DNA from: Curtobacterium flaccumfaciens
GTDB taxonomy: Bacteria > Actinomycetota > Actinomycetes > Actinomycetales > Microbacteriaceae
Length of the DNA stretch: 64,000 nt
Assembly (NCBI RefSeq): GCF_004361695.1
Contig: NZ_SNVW01000009.1
Span: forward strand, 62,001-126,000
Reading direction: 5' to 3'
Of the stretch, positions 8,385 to 16,430 are shown piece after piece (positions within the stretch are counted from its first letter, which is position 1; every line of letters begins with the position of its first letter). The notes under the pieces were generated by a model. It saw nothing but the letters and a program-made list of their open reading frames with translations. It did not search any database and was not told where the DNA came from. The position numbers and the translations under genes were made by a program.

Positions 8385-9071
8385 TCACCCGGCTCGCTCC
8401 GCCGCGCGTGCGTCCGCCGCCGCGAGTCCTGCGCGCATCCGTTCCGCCGTCCCTGCAGCCCAGCCCCCGGAACTCGCCAGCGGGAGTTCGGTCATGTACC
8501 GGCGGCGATGCTCGGGGTAGTCGCGCACGATCCGGTCCGGGTCGCTCAGGACGCTGGCGTAGAGCGCGGGACCGTCCGCGTAGAAGAGGTCGGCGACGAC
8601 GAGCCGGCCGTCGGACCCGCGCATCACGTTCGCCGGGTTGTCGTCGAGCGGGCCCCACCACGGTTGTTCCCGCGCACCGAGACCGTGCACGGAGGTGATG
8701 CAGCGCGCGAGCTCCGCCACGGACGGGTCGCGTCGGGCGATCAGCTGCTGGAACGCCGTGCCCTCGTCCTCGGGGACGGGCGACAGGTACTCCATCACGG
8801 TGAGGTCCGCACCGCCGGCGAGTACCCGGTGGTCGACGAGCTCCGGGACCTGCCTCGTGTGGGCGGCTTCCCGGTAGAGCATCGCGGAGTAGGGGCCAGC
8901 CGGGTCGAACGGGCTGATCCGGGCGGCGAGGGTGCCGGACGGCGATCGCAGCGCGACTGCCCAGTCACCCGTGCCGCACGGCGTCCACCCGAAGCGTTCG
9001 AGGGTGCCCACGACCTCCGTCCACGGCATGTCGTCGGTCAGGTGCTCGTCGAACGCGTCCTCGGGTCCCAT
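8385..9071 (-). CDS. Protein-kinase-like (aminoglycoside phosphotransferase-like) hypothetical protein
   Basis: Encodes 228 residues from the ATG at 9071, chosen because GGAGGA lies seven bases upstream. The segment WWGPLDDNPANVMRGSDGRL followed by VVADLFYADGPAL resembles the catalytic and metal-binding loops of small-molecule kinases (D..N then a second Asp), and the N-terminal part has the expected beta-rich lobe (DWAVALRSPSGTLAARISPF). The glycine-rich loop and lysine are not clear, so it may be an inactive or divergent kinase. No substrate is suggested by neighbours. Confidence 0.55.
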   Translation of the reverse strand: MGPEDAFDEHLTDDMPWTEVVGTLERFGWTPCGTGDWAVALRSPSGTLAARISPFDPAGPYSAMLYREAAHTRQVPELVDHRVLAGGADLTVMEYLSPVPEDEGTAFQQLIARRDPSVAELARCITSVHGLGAREQPWWGPLDDNPANVMRGSDGRLVVADLFYADGPALYASVLSDPDRIVRDYPEHRRRYMTELPLASSGGWAAGTAERMRAGLAAADARAAERAG

Positions 9072-9189
9072 GCACCCATCCTCCACGCCCGCGGCGCCCT
9101 ACCCCCCCCCTTCCCGTCCCCGCTCCGGTCTGGGACGATGGCCGCGACACGGACGACGGCGTCCGTGCGCGACCCGCGAGGAGTCCACC

Positions 9190-9606
9190 ATGACCGTCCG
9201 GCTCAACCCCTACATCGGCTTCCGCACCCAGGCCCGCGAAGCCCTCGGGTTCTACCAGTCCGTGTTCGGCGGCGAGGTCGCGCTCAGCACCTTCGGCGAG
9301 GCCGGCATGACCCAGGACCCGGCCGACGCCGACAAGGTCATGCACGGCCAGCTCGACGGCGCGGACGGCCTCGTGCTGATGGTCTCCGACGCCCCCACCG
9401 GCATGGAGTCGCCCGAGGTCAGCAACATCTCGATCTCCCTCAGCGGTGACGACGGGGAGGCGCTCACCCGCTACTGGAACGGCCTTGCCGAGGGCGCGTC
9501 GATCATCGAGCCGTTGACCGAGGCCCCCTGGGGTGACACCTTCGGCATGCTCACCGACCGGTTCCGGGTGACCTGGCTCGTCAACATCAGCGGCGCGGCG
9601 GGCTGA
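9190..9606 (+). CDS. PhnB-like VOC-family protein
   Basis: Encodes 138 residues. The opening RLNPYIGFRTQAREALGFYQ, the segment FGGEVALSTFGEA and the later ISLSGDDGEALTRYWNGLAE with DTFGMLTDRFRVTWLVNI near the end are typical of the PhnB/glyoxalase-like group of vicinal oxygen chelate proteins. The GAGGAG ribosome site lies about six bases before the ATG. The last 20 bases overlap the convergent methyltransferase-like gene. PhnB-like proteins are often annotated only by fold; the function here is unknown. Confidence 0.85.
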   Translation: MTVRLNPYIGFRTQAREALGFYQSVFGGEVALSTFGEAGMTQDPADADKVMHGQLDGADGLVLMVSDAPTGMESPEVSNISISLSGDDGEALTRYWNGLAEGASIIEPLTEAPWGDTFGMLTDRFRVTWLVNISGAAG

Positions 9607-10534
9607 CGGCCTCCGCCGGCGCGATCGCGGCGATCGGCCACCGCGGCACCCAGCAGCGGACCCGGGCGGCGTACCGACGGAAGTCGCCGCCGAACCGGTG
9701 CTCCAGGTCGGCTTCCTCGAGCGGCCGGACGATGCAGTTCCAGACGATGGAGCCGGCGAGCGCGTAGACGACGACCATCCACGACGACAGCAGCAGGCCG
9801 ACGGCGACGCCCTGCGTGATCCCGGCGAGGGCCATCGGGTTCCGGACGGACCGGTAGGGCCCGGCGACGACGAGCCGGTTCGGCATCGCGGACGGCAGCG
9901 GCGTGCCGTTGCCCTGGGTGGACATGGCGGCGGCCGAGGCGATGCCGAGCGCACTCGCGGCGACGAGGACGACCGCGCCGGTGACGACCGAGGTGACCGT
10001 CACCGCGTCGGGCAGCGGTGGGTGCAGCTGCCACCGGTGCTCGGCGAACGCGATGACGAGCGGGAGCACCCCGAGGAACAGGCCCCAGAAGACGACGATC
10101 TGCACGACCGTCCCGAGCACGTGCCGTCCGCGCGGCGCGTCCGGGTCGGCGGTGCGGAAGCGCAGCGGCCCGGCGGCCACCCACTCGGTCGGGATCCGTC
10201 CGAGCAGCACGAGTGCCAGAGCGAGCGCCGACCCGACGGTCGCGCCGATCATGACGAGGACGCCGACCCCGGCCTCGGTGGTGACCGTGGCCCAGATCGC
10301 CAGGGCGGCCATCACGACCGCCGTCCAGACCGTCGCGATCACGCCCGCGGTGCGGACGCCAGCGGCCGCCAGACCGGAGGCGACGACGAACAGCGGCACG
10401 TCGAGCGCGGCGACGACGACGGGGTCGAGCGACCCGAGGGTCGCGACCCGGACGGCCGGCACCGAGAAGACGGCGACCCACCAGACCGCTCCGGCGACGG
10501 CCTGCACCGCGAAGTACAGCCGACCCCAGGACAT
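9587..10534 (-). CDS. Isoprenylcysteine carboxyl methyltransferase-like membrane protein
   Basis: Encodes 315 residues with about eight hydrophobic segments. The C-terminal region GPYRSVRNPMALAGITQG, then RPLEEADLEHRFGGDFRRYA and ARVRCWVPRW, is the signature of the ICMT/PEMT family (RNPMY-like motif and EE..L...FG..Y), which transfers methyl groups from S-adenosylmethionine to a lipid-soluble acceptor in the membrane. Bacterial members have uncertain substrates. The start follows a TACCGT hexamer by six bases. The 3' end overlaps the convergent VOC gene by 20 bases. Confidence 0.8.
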   Translation of the reverse strand: MSWGRLYFAVQAVAGAVWWVAVFSVPAVRVATLGSLDPVVVAALDVPLFVVASGLAAAGVRTAGVIATVWTAVVMAALAIWATVTTEAGVGVLVMIGATVGSALALALVLLGRIPTEWVAAGPLRFRTADPDAPRGRHVLGTVVQIVVFWGLFLGVLPLVIAFAEHRWQLHPPLPDAVTVTSVVTGAVVLVAASALGIASAAAMSTQGNGTPLPSAMPNRLVVAGPYRSVRNPMALAGITQGVAVGLLLSSWMVVVYALAGSIVWNCIVRPLEEADLEHRFGGDFRRYAARVRCWVPRWPIAAIAPAEAVSPPRR

Positions 10535-10564
10535 GCGAGCACGGTAGCAGTGAGCGAGACCGGA

Positions 10565-10612
10565 GACGGACTGGAGGCGCGGTGCCAGCTGGCACCGCGC
10601 CTCCAGTCCGTC
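10565..10612. repeat. Palindromic element, family A (copy 2, perfect 48-bp palindrome)
   Basis: A perfect 48-base palindrome centred on CCAGCTGG, with arms running from GACGGACTGGAGGCGCGG outward to inward. It lies upstream of the methyltransferase-like gene and downstream of the small 45-residue gene. This is the most symmetrical copy in the window. Confidence 0.92.
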
Positions 10613-10629
10613 AGGAAGTCACCGCGAGA

Positions 10630-10695
10630 TCACTCGTGACCGTTGCGCAGTCAGCTCTGCTCGTTGCGCAGTCAGTCGTGCTTGTTGAGCAGTCA
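10630..10695 (-). repeat. Tandem 21-bp repeat with in-frame stop codons
   Basis: Reading the minus strand in the frame of the adjacent small gene, TGA stops occur at 10693-10695, 10672-10674, 10651-10653 and 10630-10632, exactly 21 bases apart. The units between them translate as LLNKHD, LRNEQS and LRNGHE, clearly copies of the gene's own last codons (INKHD). The array therefore duplicates the gene's 3' end, stop codon included. Confidence 0.85.
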
Positions 10696-10830
10696 GTCGT
10701 GCTTGTTGATCTGGCCCAGCCAGCGGCCGAAGGACGGTGCCTGTTCGTCGTGCAGGCTGGTGAGGACCGGCTTCGGCAGGCAGGTGCGGTCGTCGTCGAT
10801 GCCGGCGCTCTTGTGGAGGTCGAGGCTCAT
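10693..10830 (-). CDS. Small hypothetical protein (45 aa)
   Basis: Encodes 45 residues starting MSLDLHKSAGIDDDRTCLPK and ending FGRWLGQINKHD. A GGAGCAC ribosome site precedes the ATG at 10828-10830. It is a soluble, charged peptide with one cysteine and no recognisable family. Its last codons and stop are tandemly repeated three more times downstream in the same frame, so readthrough or a frameshift-free stop suppression would only add short NKHD-like tails. Confidence 0.5.
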   Translation of the reverse strand: MSLDLHKSAGIDDDRTCLPKPVLTSLHDEQAPSFGRWLGQINKHD

Positions 10831-10914
10831 GGTGTGCTCCTTCGCATTCGGTGCTGAGTTCGACACCGAACGGGCCCGTTCCATTCCCACCCGGAGCCGC
10901 GGATCACGGAGTCG

Positions 10915-11661
10915 TCACACGGTGTGGTGTCGGCCCCGGCGCCGCGGCGCGACGCCGTCGGACTTCTCCGCGGCGTGGAACCCACGCACGAGGTCGGCGA
11001 CGAGCGCGGGCTTCTCGACGATGAGACCGTGCGTGGCACGGGGGACGACGGCGAGCTCACCGTCGGGGAGCGCCTCGAGCATCGCCGCGAGGTGGTCGAG
11101 GCGGACCTCGTCGTCGTCGCCGCAGAGGATCAGCACGGGCATCCGGAGGTCGTGCAGGCGCGCGGTGCGCACGTCCGGCTCGGACTCGTGCAGCGTGCGT
11201 GCCTTGGCGGTCACGATCGCCCAGTGGTCCGCGCCGTCCGGGGACACCTCGGCGTAGGCGTCCGCCATGAACTGCGGCGGCTCGCCCTCGAGCACGCCGG
11301 GGTACCAGCCGTCGACGGCGTGGGGCGCACCGCCGAACACGAGCGAGCGGACGAGGTCGGGGCGGTCCAGCGCGAGGTGGAGCCCGACGACGGCACCGTC
11401 GCTCCATCCGAGCACGTCGACCGGTCCTGCGCCGAGGCCCTCGACAGCCCCAGCGACGACCGCTGCGGCGTCGGCGAAGTGCCACGGCCCCGGCACGTCC
11501 GCCGTCCGACCGTGCCCGGGGCGGTCGACGAGCACCACCCGGCGCTCCGCGAACGCGTCGGCGAGCATCCCCATGCTGCGCGAGTCGGTCCCGCCGGGGT
11601 GCAGGAGCAGGAGCGGCACACCGTCGCCGCCGGTGTCGGAGGTCCACGTCGTCGTCGCCAT
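10915..11661 (-). CDS. Alpha/beta hydrolase
   Basis: Encodes 248 residues. Visible features are LLLHPGGTDSRSMGM (oxyanion region), the nucleophile elbow GWSDGAV, an acid-bearing VLILCGDDDEVR, and the catalytic histidine in VVPRATHGLIVEKP near the C-terminus. The tail is very basic (APRRRGRHHTV). The family hydrolyses esters, lactones or haloalkanes; the substrate is unknown. It is divergent from a small two-helix membrane protein gene. Confidence 0.85.
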   Translation of the reverse strand: MATTTWTSDTGGDGVPLLLLHPGGTDSRSMGMLADAFAERRVVLVDRPGHGRTADVPGPWHFADAAAVVAGAVEGLGAGPVDVLGWSDGAVVGLHLALDRPDLVRSLVFGGAPHAVDGWYPGVLEGEPPQFMADAYAEVSPDGADHWAIVTAKARTLHESEPDVRTARLHDLRMPVLILCGDDDEVRLDHLAAMLEALPDGELAVVPRATHGLIVEKPALVADLVRGFHAAEKSDGVAPRRRGRHHTV

Positions 11662-11698
11662 GGTCGAGTGTCCCACCGGGTCGGGCAGAATGGGGTGC

Positions 11699-11917
11699 GT
11701 GAACGAGACGGGCATGCCGCGCTTCCGACGGATCTGGTCCACCGTGCAGGTGGGCGTCCTCGCCGTCGCCGTCGTGTTCTGCATCGTGATGCTCGTGATC
11801 GGGCAGGGCAAGCTCGACCGGGTCTACGCGGTCGCGGCGGTGTTCTTCGGGCTGGCGCTCGTCGGGCACAGCACGTACCTGTGGCTCGTCAACCGGGGTG
11901 CGCGCGACCGCCCCTGA
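11699..11917 (+). CDS. Small two-helix membrane protein
   Basis: Encodes 72 residues with two membrane helices, about residues 17-36 (VGVLAVAVVFCIVMLVIGQG) and 43-62 (YAVAAVFFGLALVGHSTYLW), and a basic tail. The GTG at 11699 is seven bases after a CAGAAT hexamer and is taken as a leaderless start; an in-frame ATG at 11690 overlaps that hexamer and would add three residues. The function is unknown. Confidence 0.6.
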   Translation: MNETGMPRFRRIWSTVQVGVLAVAVVFCIVMLVIGQGKLDRVYAVAAVFFGLALVGHSTYLWLVNRGARDRP

Positions 11918-11965
11918 CCGGATCGCTCCGCGAGCGACCGACCCTGACCCGATCGCTCCGCGAGT
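11912..11965. repeat. 30-base direct repeat at a gene end
   Basis: CCCTGACC then GATCGCTCCGCGAG occurs twice, starting near 11912 and 11942, the first copy including the stop codon of the small membrane protein gene. It lies between convergent genes and repeats a gene tail, as seen at other places in this window. Confidence 0.6.
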
Positions 11966-11981
11966 GGCCCGGGTGTGGTCG

Positions 11982-12245
11982 CTACTCGGCGAATCGGACG
12001 GCCAGCGGCACGAGCAGCCCGGCGACCCACACGAGCACCATCAGCAGCGCGCCGATCGCGATGAACCGGCGGCGGCGGCGCAGCTTCGGACTGCGTTCCT
12101 CGCCCCACATCTGCGCACGCACGAGCACCCGGTTCGCCTGCTCGACGACCTTCCGGACCTCCGGGTCGTCGAGCTCGAGCACCCCGGCCCGGGCGTGCTC
12201 GGCGATGACCGTGGCTTCGTCGACGGTGAGGTCGTCCTTGCGCAT
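11982..12245 (-). CDS. Small membrane protein with cytoplasmic helical domain
   Basis: Encodes 87 residues. The first 55 residues are hydrophilic and helical (DEATVIAEHARAGVLELDDP onward to VRKVVEQANRVLVRAQMWGE), followed by a very basic stretch (RSPKLRRRRR) and one membrane helix (FIAIGALLMVLVWVAGLLVP). This is the layout of a tail-anchored or single-span protein with its N-terminus in the cytoplasm. No family is recognised. Confidence 0.6.
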   Translation of the reverse strand: MRKDDLTVDEATVIAEHARAGVLELDDPEVRKVVEQANRVLVRAQMWGEERSPKLRRRRRFIAIGALLMVLVWVAGLLVPLAVRFAE

Positions 12246-12368
12246 GGGCCCATGCTCCCACGCGGTGCCCGCCGCCGACAGGGCCGTCGTCGAGCGTGCG
12301 TCGATCGGCGCATGAGGGGTACGCCGACCTGGACGACGGCGCAGGGCACGGCGCGTACCAACGAGCAC

Positions 12369-13328
12369 ATGGCACATCGGTTCCGCGGGAAGATCGTCGT
12401 CGTCACCGGAGCCTCGAGCGGCATCGGGAGGGCCGCGGCGCACGAGTTCGCCCGACAGGGCGCCACGCTCGTACTGGCCGCGCGGAGCCACGACAGCCTC
12501 GAAGCCGCCGCCGCCGAGTGCCGCGAGCTCGGTGCCGAGGCGATCGCGATCCCCACCGACGTCGCCGACGAGCACCAGGTGAAGGACCTCATCGCCACCA
12601 CGACGACCCGCTTCGGCCGGATCGACGTCTTCGTCGGCAACGCTGCGCTGTTCGTCTACGGCCTGTTCGAGCAGACCCCGACCGAGGCGTTCAAACGGGT
12701 CGTCGACACGAACCTCTACGGCCACCTCAACGCGATCACCCACCTGCTGCCGCACTGGAAGCAGCGCGGGAAGGGCACCTACGTCCTCGTCGGGTCGATC
12801 CAGTCGCTGCTCTCCGCGCCGTACCAGTCGGCGTACGTGACGAGCAAGCACGCGGCACTCGGCCTGGTCGACGTCCTCGGTGACGAGTACGCCGGCACCG
12901 GCATCCGCTTCACCGCCCTGCTGCCGTCGACGATCGACACCCCGATCTACCAGAACGGCGCCAACTACACCGAGAAGGCGTCGCACCCGCTGCCGCCGAC
13001 GGTGTCGGTCGAACGAGCCGGTCGGGCCGTCGTCCGCGCCGCCGTGCGCCCGAAGCGCTACCGCTTCGTCGGCCGGATCCAGGCCTCGCTCGTGCCGCTG
13101 CAGTACGTGTTCCCCGGGCTGTTCCACAAGATCACGAAGCCGATGGTGCAGACGTTCGCGCTCCGCGGGCGGCAGGCACCGACCGACGGGAACCTCTACC
13201 GGCCCGCCGACGCCGACAACGCCACGGACGGCGGCTGGGTCGCGAAGCGACGGCGCGTCACGCGCCCCGTGCTGTGGGTCGGCGCGCTCGTCGCGGTCGC
13301 GGCCGTCGCCCTGGGCAGACGCCGCTGA
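12369..13328 (+). CDS. Short-chain dehydrogenase with C-terminal membrane helix
   Basis: Encodes 319 residues. A complete SDR core is present: VVTGASSGIG (residues 11-20), a GNAAL motif in the place of NNAG, Ser in LVGSIQS near 143, and YVTSK near 156. After the core comes a basic region and a last hydrophobic helix (LWVGALVAVAAVALG) ending RRR, so the enzyme is probably anchored to the membrane. It resembles SDR family proteins annotated as 3-oxoacyl-reductase-like with unknown substrate. Two hairpins follow the stop. Confidence 0.87.
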   Translation: MAHRFRGKIVVVTGASSGIGRAAAHEFARQGATLVLAARSHDSLEAAAAECRELGAEAIAIPTDVADEHQVKDLIATTTTRFGRIDVFVGNAALFVYGLFEQTPTEAFKRVVDTNLYGHLNAITHLLPHWKQRGKGTYVLVGSIQSLLSAPYQSAYVTSKHAALGLVDVLGDEYAGTGIRFTALLPSTIDTPIYQNGANYTEKASHPLPPTVSVERAGRAVVRAAVRPKRYRFVGRIQASLVPLQYVFPGLFHKITKPMVQTFALRGRQAPTDGNLYRPADADNATDGGWVAKRRRVTRPVLWVGALVAVAAVALGRRR

Positions 13329-13329
13329 C

Positions 13330-13372
13330 GGCCTGGAGGCGCGTGGCGGGCCCGCACCGCGCCTCCAGTCCG
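13330..13372. repeat. Palindromic element, family A (copy 3)
   Basis: GGCCTGGAGGCGCG and CGCGCCTCCAGTCC flank an imperfect loop two bases after the stop codon of the SDR gene. One arm has lost a base compared with other copies. It may act as a terminator here. Confidence 0.8.
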
Positions 13373-13391
13373 GAGTCCACTGGCCCACCCC

Positions 13392-13452
13392 GTCGAGGGA
13401 GCAGCAATCGTCGTGTCCCGTCCGGCACCCCGACGATTCCTGCTCCCTCGAC
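13392..13452. terminator. Long hairpin, possible terminator
   Basis: Two 22-base arms (13392-13413 and 13431-13452), GTCGAGGGAGCAG... and its reverse complement, pair with one mismatch around a 17-base loop. It follows the SDR gene and family A copy 3. A related GGAGGCAGGAA/TTCCTGCTCC hairpin occurs at 63056-63092. No T-run follows. Confidence 0.55.
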
Positions 13453-13545
13453 GACGACGTGCCCGAGTAGACGACGTGCCCGGGAAGCAGCGGCGCCGCG
13501 GCCGCGCACGCCGGGCGACGCCCGTGCCGCCAGAATGGTGCGGTC

Positions 13546-14574
13546 ATGCCACGTCCAACCACACGCATCCCGCTCAACACCCTCGCCGTCCCGTTCGGTC
13601 TCGCCGGGTTCGCCGAGACCTGGTCGTACGCCGCACCCGTCCTCGACCTGCCGGCCGTCGTGCAGCAGGTGTTCTGGGTCGTCGCAGGCGTCACCTGGCT
13701 CTGGCTGCTCGGCGCGCACACCGTCCGTGGTGTCCGCGTGCGGGCGCACGAACGACTCGTCGACCAGCTCCGGCACCCGGCACAGGGTCCGCTCGCCGCC
13801 CTGGTGCCCGCGACCGCGATGCTGCTCGGCGTCGACCTGGCACGCGTGTGGCCGATCGGCGGCGAGGTCCTCGTGCTCCTGGCCGTGGCGACCGCTGCCG
13901 GGTTCGCGGCCTGGCTCCTCGCGACCTGGTTCGAGGGCCGGCTCGCCCTCGAGTCCGTGCACGGCGGCTACCTCCTGCCCACCGTCGCCACCGCCCTGGT
14001 GGGGTCGATCGCCACGCACGAGGTCGGCGCGACCTGGCTGTCGTGGGCCTGTTTCGGCGTCGGCGTGTTCTTCTGGGGCGTGATGACCGGCCTGCTGCTC
14101 CTGCGGCTCAGCTTCCGGCCGACGCTGCCCGGGCCGCTCGTGCCCACGATGGCGATCCTCGTCGCACCGCCCGCCGTCGCCACGGTGTCGGTGTTCGCCC
14201 TGACCGACGACGCCCTCACCCTGCCGGTGCAGGCGATCACGGGCCTCGGCGTCCTGCTGCTCCTCGTCCAGCTCGCGCTCCTGCCCCGGTACGTCCGGCT
14301 GGCGTTCTCGCTCGGCTTCTGGTCCTTCGTGTTCCCCGCCGCTGCGGTGGCGACGGCCGCGATCGACTGGATCCGGGTCCTCGACGTGCCGGCCGCGTGG
14401 ATCCCGACCGTGGCGGTCCTGGTGCTCCTCTCCGTCCTCGTCGCGGTCGTCGGGGCGAAGTCGCTCGGGCTCGCCGCGCACCACCTGCTCCGGCAGGCGG
14501 AGGACGTCCTGCAGGCCGCCGACGACGAGGACGCGGAACCGGGCCCGGTGACGGGCGCCACCCGGGTGGTCTGA
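13546..14574 (+). CDS. TDT-family (TehA/SLAC1-like) transporter
   Basis: Encodes 342 residues with about ten hydrophobic helices. The opening IPLNTLAVPFGLAGFAETWS, the FWSFVFPAAAVATAAIDW segment and the regular helix-hairpin pattern are typical of the tellurite-resistance/dicarboxylate transporter family, which moves small anions or dicarboxylates across the cytoplasmic membrane. The GxxG-type pore motifs (FGLAGFAE) fit. The substrate cannot be told. A family A palindrome lies immediately after the stop. Confidence 0.8.
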   Translation: MPRPTTRIPLNTLAVPFGLAGFAETWSYAAPVLDLPAVVQQVFWVVAGVTWLWLLGAHTVRGVRVRAHERLVDQLRHPAQGPLAALVPATAMLLGVDLARVWPIGGEVLVLLAVATAAGFAAWLLATWFEGRLALESVHGGYLLPTVATALVGSIATHEVGATWLSWACFGVGVFFWGVMTGLLLLRLSFRPTLPGPLVPTMAILVAPPAVATVSVFALTDDALTLPVQAITGLGVLLLLVQLALLPRYVRLAFSLGFWSFVFPAAAVATAAIDWIRVLDVPAAWIPTVAVLVLLSVLVAVVGAKSLGLAAHHLLRQAEDVLQAADDEDAEPGPVTGATRVV

Positions 14575-14584
14575 CGCCGACACC

Positions 14585-14631
14585 GGCCGGGAGGCGCGGT
14601 GCGGGTCCGACCCGCACCGCGCCTCCCGGCC
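14585..14631. repeat. Palindromic element, family A (copy 4)
   Basis: GGCCGGGAGGCGCGGTGCGG and its reverse complement flank a 7-base centre, 11 bases after the TDT transporter stop. The outer bases are CCGGGAGG in place of CTGGAGG, defining a subfamily also seen at 28.3 and 4.9 kb. It may terminate transcription. Confidence 0.88.
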
Positions 14632-14730
14632 CGGGTCGCGACCACCGCTCGCCGCACCCGGGCCTGGTCGCGTGACGTCCCGAGACGGCGACCGTCGCGG
14701 CGGCGCCGCGGGACGACGTACCGTCGTCGC

Positions 14731-15540
14731 ATGAGCACGACGACGCCGACCGCACCGTCCTTCGAAGCCGAGTGGGCCGCGTGGCACGACGCCCACGAGC
14801 GGGCCCGTGCGAGCGAGCACGGCTTCCTGGCGATCACGAGCATCCGGTGGTTGACCGGTACGCCCGAGCGGTACGACGACGCTCCCGGGGCGTGGTCGAC
14901 CTCGGCCGAGGGGCCGGTCGTGCAGCTGGACGCGGGGGAGTGGATCGAGGTCGACGGGGTCCGGGTGACCGGCGAGCACCGGTTCGGTCCGCTGCCGGAG
15001 CGCTCGGGCACGTCGGTCGTGTGGCTCGACGGGGACGCGACGGTCGTCGTCGAGGTCGCTCGTCGCGGGGGCAGCGACGTCCTCCGGCCGCGACACCCCG
15101 CGAACCCGAAGCGGGTCCGGTACGCCGGCACGCCGGCCTACCCGCCGACCGAGCGGTTCGTCGTGACCGCCCACTTCGAGCCGTTCGAGACCCCGCGCGA
15201 GGTGACGGTCGGCTCGGTCGTCGACGGACTCCAGCACGTGTACGAGGCACCGGGTGTGCTGACGTTCGACCTCGACGGGCCGCGGTCGCTGCTGGCGTTC
15301 AACGGCCACGAGGACGGGTTGCACGTGCTCTTCACCGACCGCACGAGCGGGGTGACGACGTACGCGGCGAACCGGAGCCTCGACATCGCGGCGCCGGACG
15401 CATCGGGCACGACGACGATCGACTTCAACCGGGCGACGAACCTGCCGTGCGCCTACACCGAGCACGCGACGTGCCCGCTGCCTCCGGCGGAGAACCGGCT
15501 CGACGTGGCGGTCGAGGCGGGGGAGCAGCTGCCCGTCTGA
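14731..15540 (+). CDS. DUF1684 domain protein
   Basis: Encodes 269 residues. The C-terminal DFNRATNLPCAYTEHATC followed by PLPPAENRLDVAVEAGE is the hallmark of the DUF1684 family, and the N-terminal AEWAAWHDAHERARASEHGF plus ITSIRWLTGTPERYDDAPG region fits too. Family members are soluble beta-rich proteins of unknown function, widespread in actinobacteria. The ATG follows TACCGT by six bases and is probably leaderless. Confidence 0.85.
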   Translation: MSTTTPTAPSFEAEWAAWHDAHERARASEHGFLAITSIRWLTGTPERYDDAPGAWSTSAEGPVVQLDAGEWIEVDGVRVTGEHRFGPLPERSGTSVVWLDGDATVVVEVARRGGSDVLRPRHPANPKRVRYAGTPAYPPTERFVVTAHFEPFETPREVTVGSVVDGLQHVYEAPGVLTFDLDGPRSLLAFNGHEDGLHVLFTDRTSGVTTYAANRSLDIAAPDASGTTTIDFNRATNLPCAYTEHATCPLPPAENRLDVAVEAGEQLPV

Positions 15541-15560
15541 CGCGCGCGGCTCGTGGGCTC

Positions 15561-15720
15561 GGCGACTCGGAACGACATCGACTCGGAACGACATCGACGA
15601 CGTCGTACGACATCGTCGGTGTCGTCGTGTGCGGACGCCGGGGCTTGCACACGCGGGCCTGCGACGATGTCGTCGTCGTACGACATCGTCGGTGTCGCAC
15701 GGCGTCGAGTGTTGCGGCGA
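15561..15720. repeat. Palindromic array, family B (two 73-bp units)
   Basis: GTCGTACGAC occurs at 15602-15611 and again at 15675-15684, exactly 73 bases apart. Each is followed by ATCGTCGGTGTCG, and the unit closes with the reverse complement CGACGATGTCGTC, so each unit can form a long hairpin. Degenerate CGACATCGAC copies precede them. The array lies between convergent genes, like the larger family B array at 32 kb. No gene is seen between 15541 and 15796. Confidence 0.85.
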
Positions 15721-15796
15721 GGCACGACGCCGCCGCCGCCGACGCCGCCGCCGCCGACGACGATCACGCCGCGGACGAGGCCGACGCAGCGGGCGG

Positions 15797-16357
15797 TCAG
15801 CGCCGCGGGACGCGGGTCCAGCCGCTCGTGGCGCGCCACGCCGCCGGGTCGAAGGTGAACACGCTGCCCATCCCCGGCTGGTCGAGCGCGCGGGAGACCG
15901 GCACGCGCAGCAGGTCCGCGAGCAGGAGCGCCCCGACCGCACCGTGCGACACGATCGTCACGTCGCCGTCCGCGCTGACACGGCGTACGGCGTCGACGAT
16001 GCGAGCCTGCGCGTCGACCGCCCGCTCCCAGCCCCGCACCGAGTGGCCGGGGTCGGCGAAGAATGCGTCGACGACCACCTCGAACTCGTCGAGCGGCAGG
16101 TAGCCCGTCGCGCTCCGGTCGATCTCGCCGAGGGCGGCGTCCGAGTCCGGCATGGCGCCGGTGGCTGACGCCAGGACCTCGGCCGTGTCGATCGCCTTCT
16201 GCTCCGTGCTCGACACGATCCGGCGGACACCGGGGTGCCAGGCGACGTCGACCGCCCCGGCTGCACGGGATCGACCGTCCGCCGACAGCCCCCACGACTC
16301 GATCGCTCGGGCGGGGTCCACGACGACCTCGGCGTGGGTCAGGAAGAACGAGACCAT
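15797..16357 (-). CDS. Histidine phosphatase (phosphoglycerate-mutase-like) family protein
   Basis: Encodes 186 residues. The N-terminal FFLTHAEVVVDP carries the phospho-accepting His8, but the usual RHG motif is reduced to THA, so the first active-site arginine is missing. SSTEQKAIDTAEVLA near residue 50 and VTIVSHGAVGALLLADLL near 130 give the second Arg/Glu region and His. It may be a weak phosphatase or a divergent member. The start at 16357 was chosen because CAGGAT lies six bases upstream. It is divergent from the reverse transcriptase gene. Confidence 0.75.
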   Translation of the reverse strand: MVSFFLTHAEVVVDPARAIESWGLSADGRSRAAGAVDVAWHPGVRRIVSSTEQKAIDTAEVLASATGAMPDSDAALGEIDRSATGYLPLDEFEVVVDAFFADPGHSVRGWERAVDAQARIVDAVRRVSADGDVTIVSHGAVGALLLADLLRVPVSRALDQPGMGSVFTFDPAAWRATSGWTRVPRR

Positions 16358-16418
16358 CCGACGATCCTGGCAGACCGTCATCGATCCCCCTGCTCGGCGC
16401 TCGGTCGGTGGGCCGCCG

Positions 16419-16424
16419 TAGGGT
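16419..16424 (+). promoter_or_regulatory. -10 hexamer of a leaderless promoter for the reverse transcriptase
   Basis: TAGGGT at 16419-16424 lies six bases before the GTG start at 16431. In this window the TAnnnT-plus-6/7 arrangement recurs at about twenty genes, so transcription probably begins at or within a base of the start codon. This leaves no room for a retron non-coding RNA upstream on the same transcript. Confidence 0.55.
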
Positions 16425-16430
16425 GGGCGT

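Noticed and set aside
10565..10612. The 48-bp palindrome as a replication origin or att site
   Set aside because: The same element recurs at least eight times in the window, so it is a dispersed repeat and not a unique site.
12312..12368. ATG at 12312 as the start of the second SDR
   Set aside because: It would add 19 residues without similarity to SDR proteins; the core begins directly after the ATG at 12369.
16358..16430. A retron msr-msd RNA upstream of the reverse transcriptase
   Set aside because: Only 73 bases separate the divergent genes, they contain two -10-like hexamers, and no long inverted repeat pair typical of msr-msd is visible.
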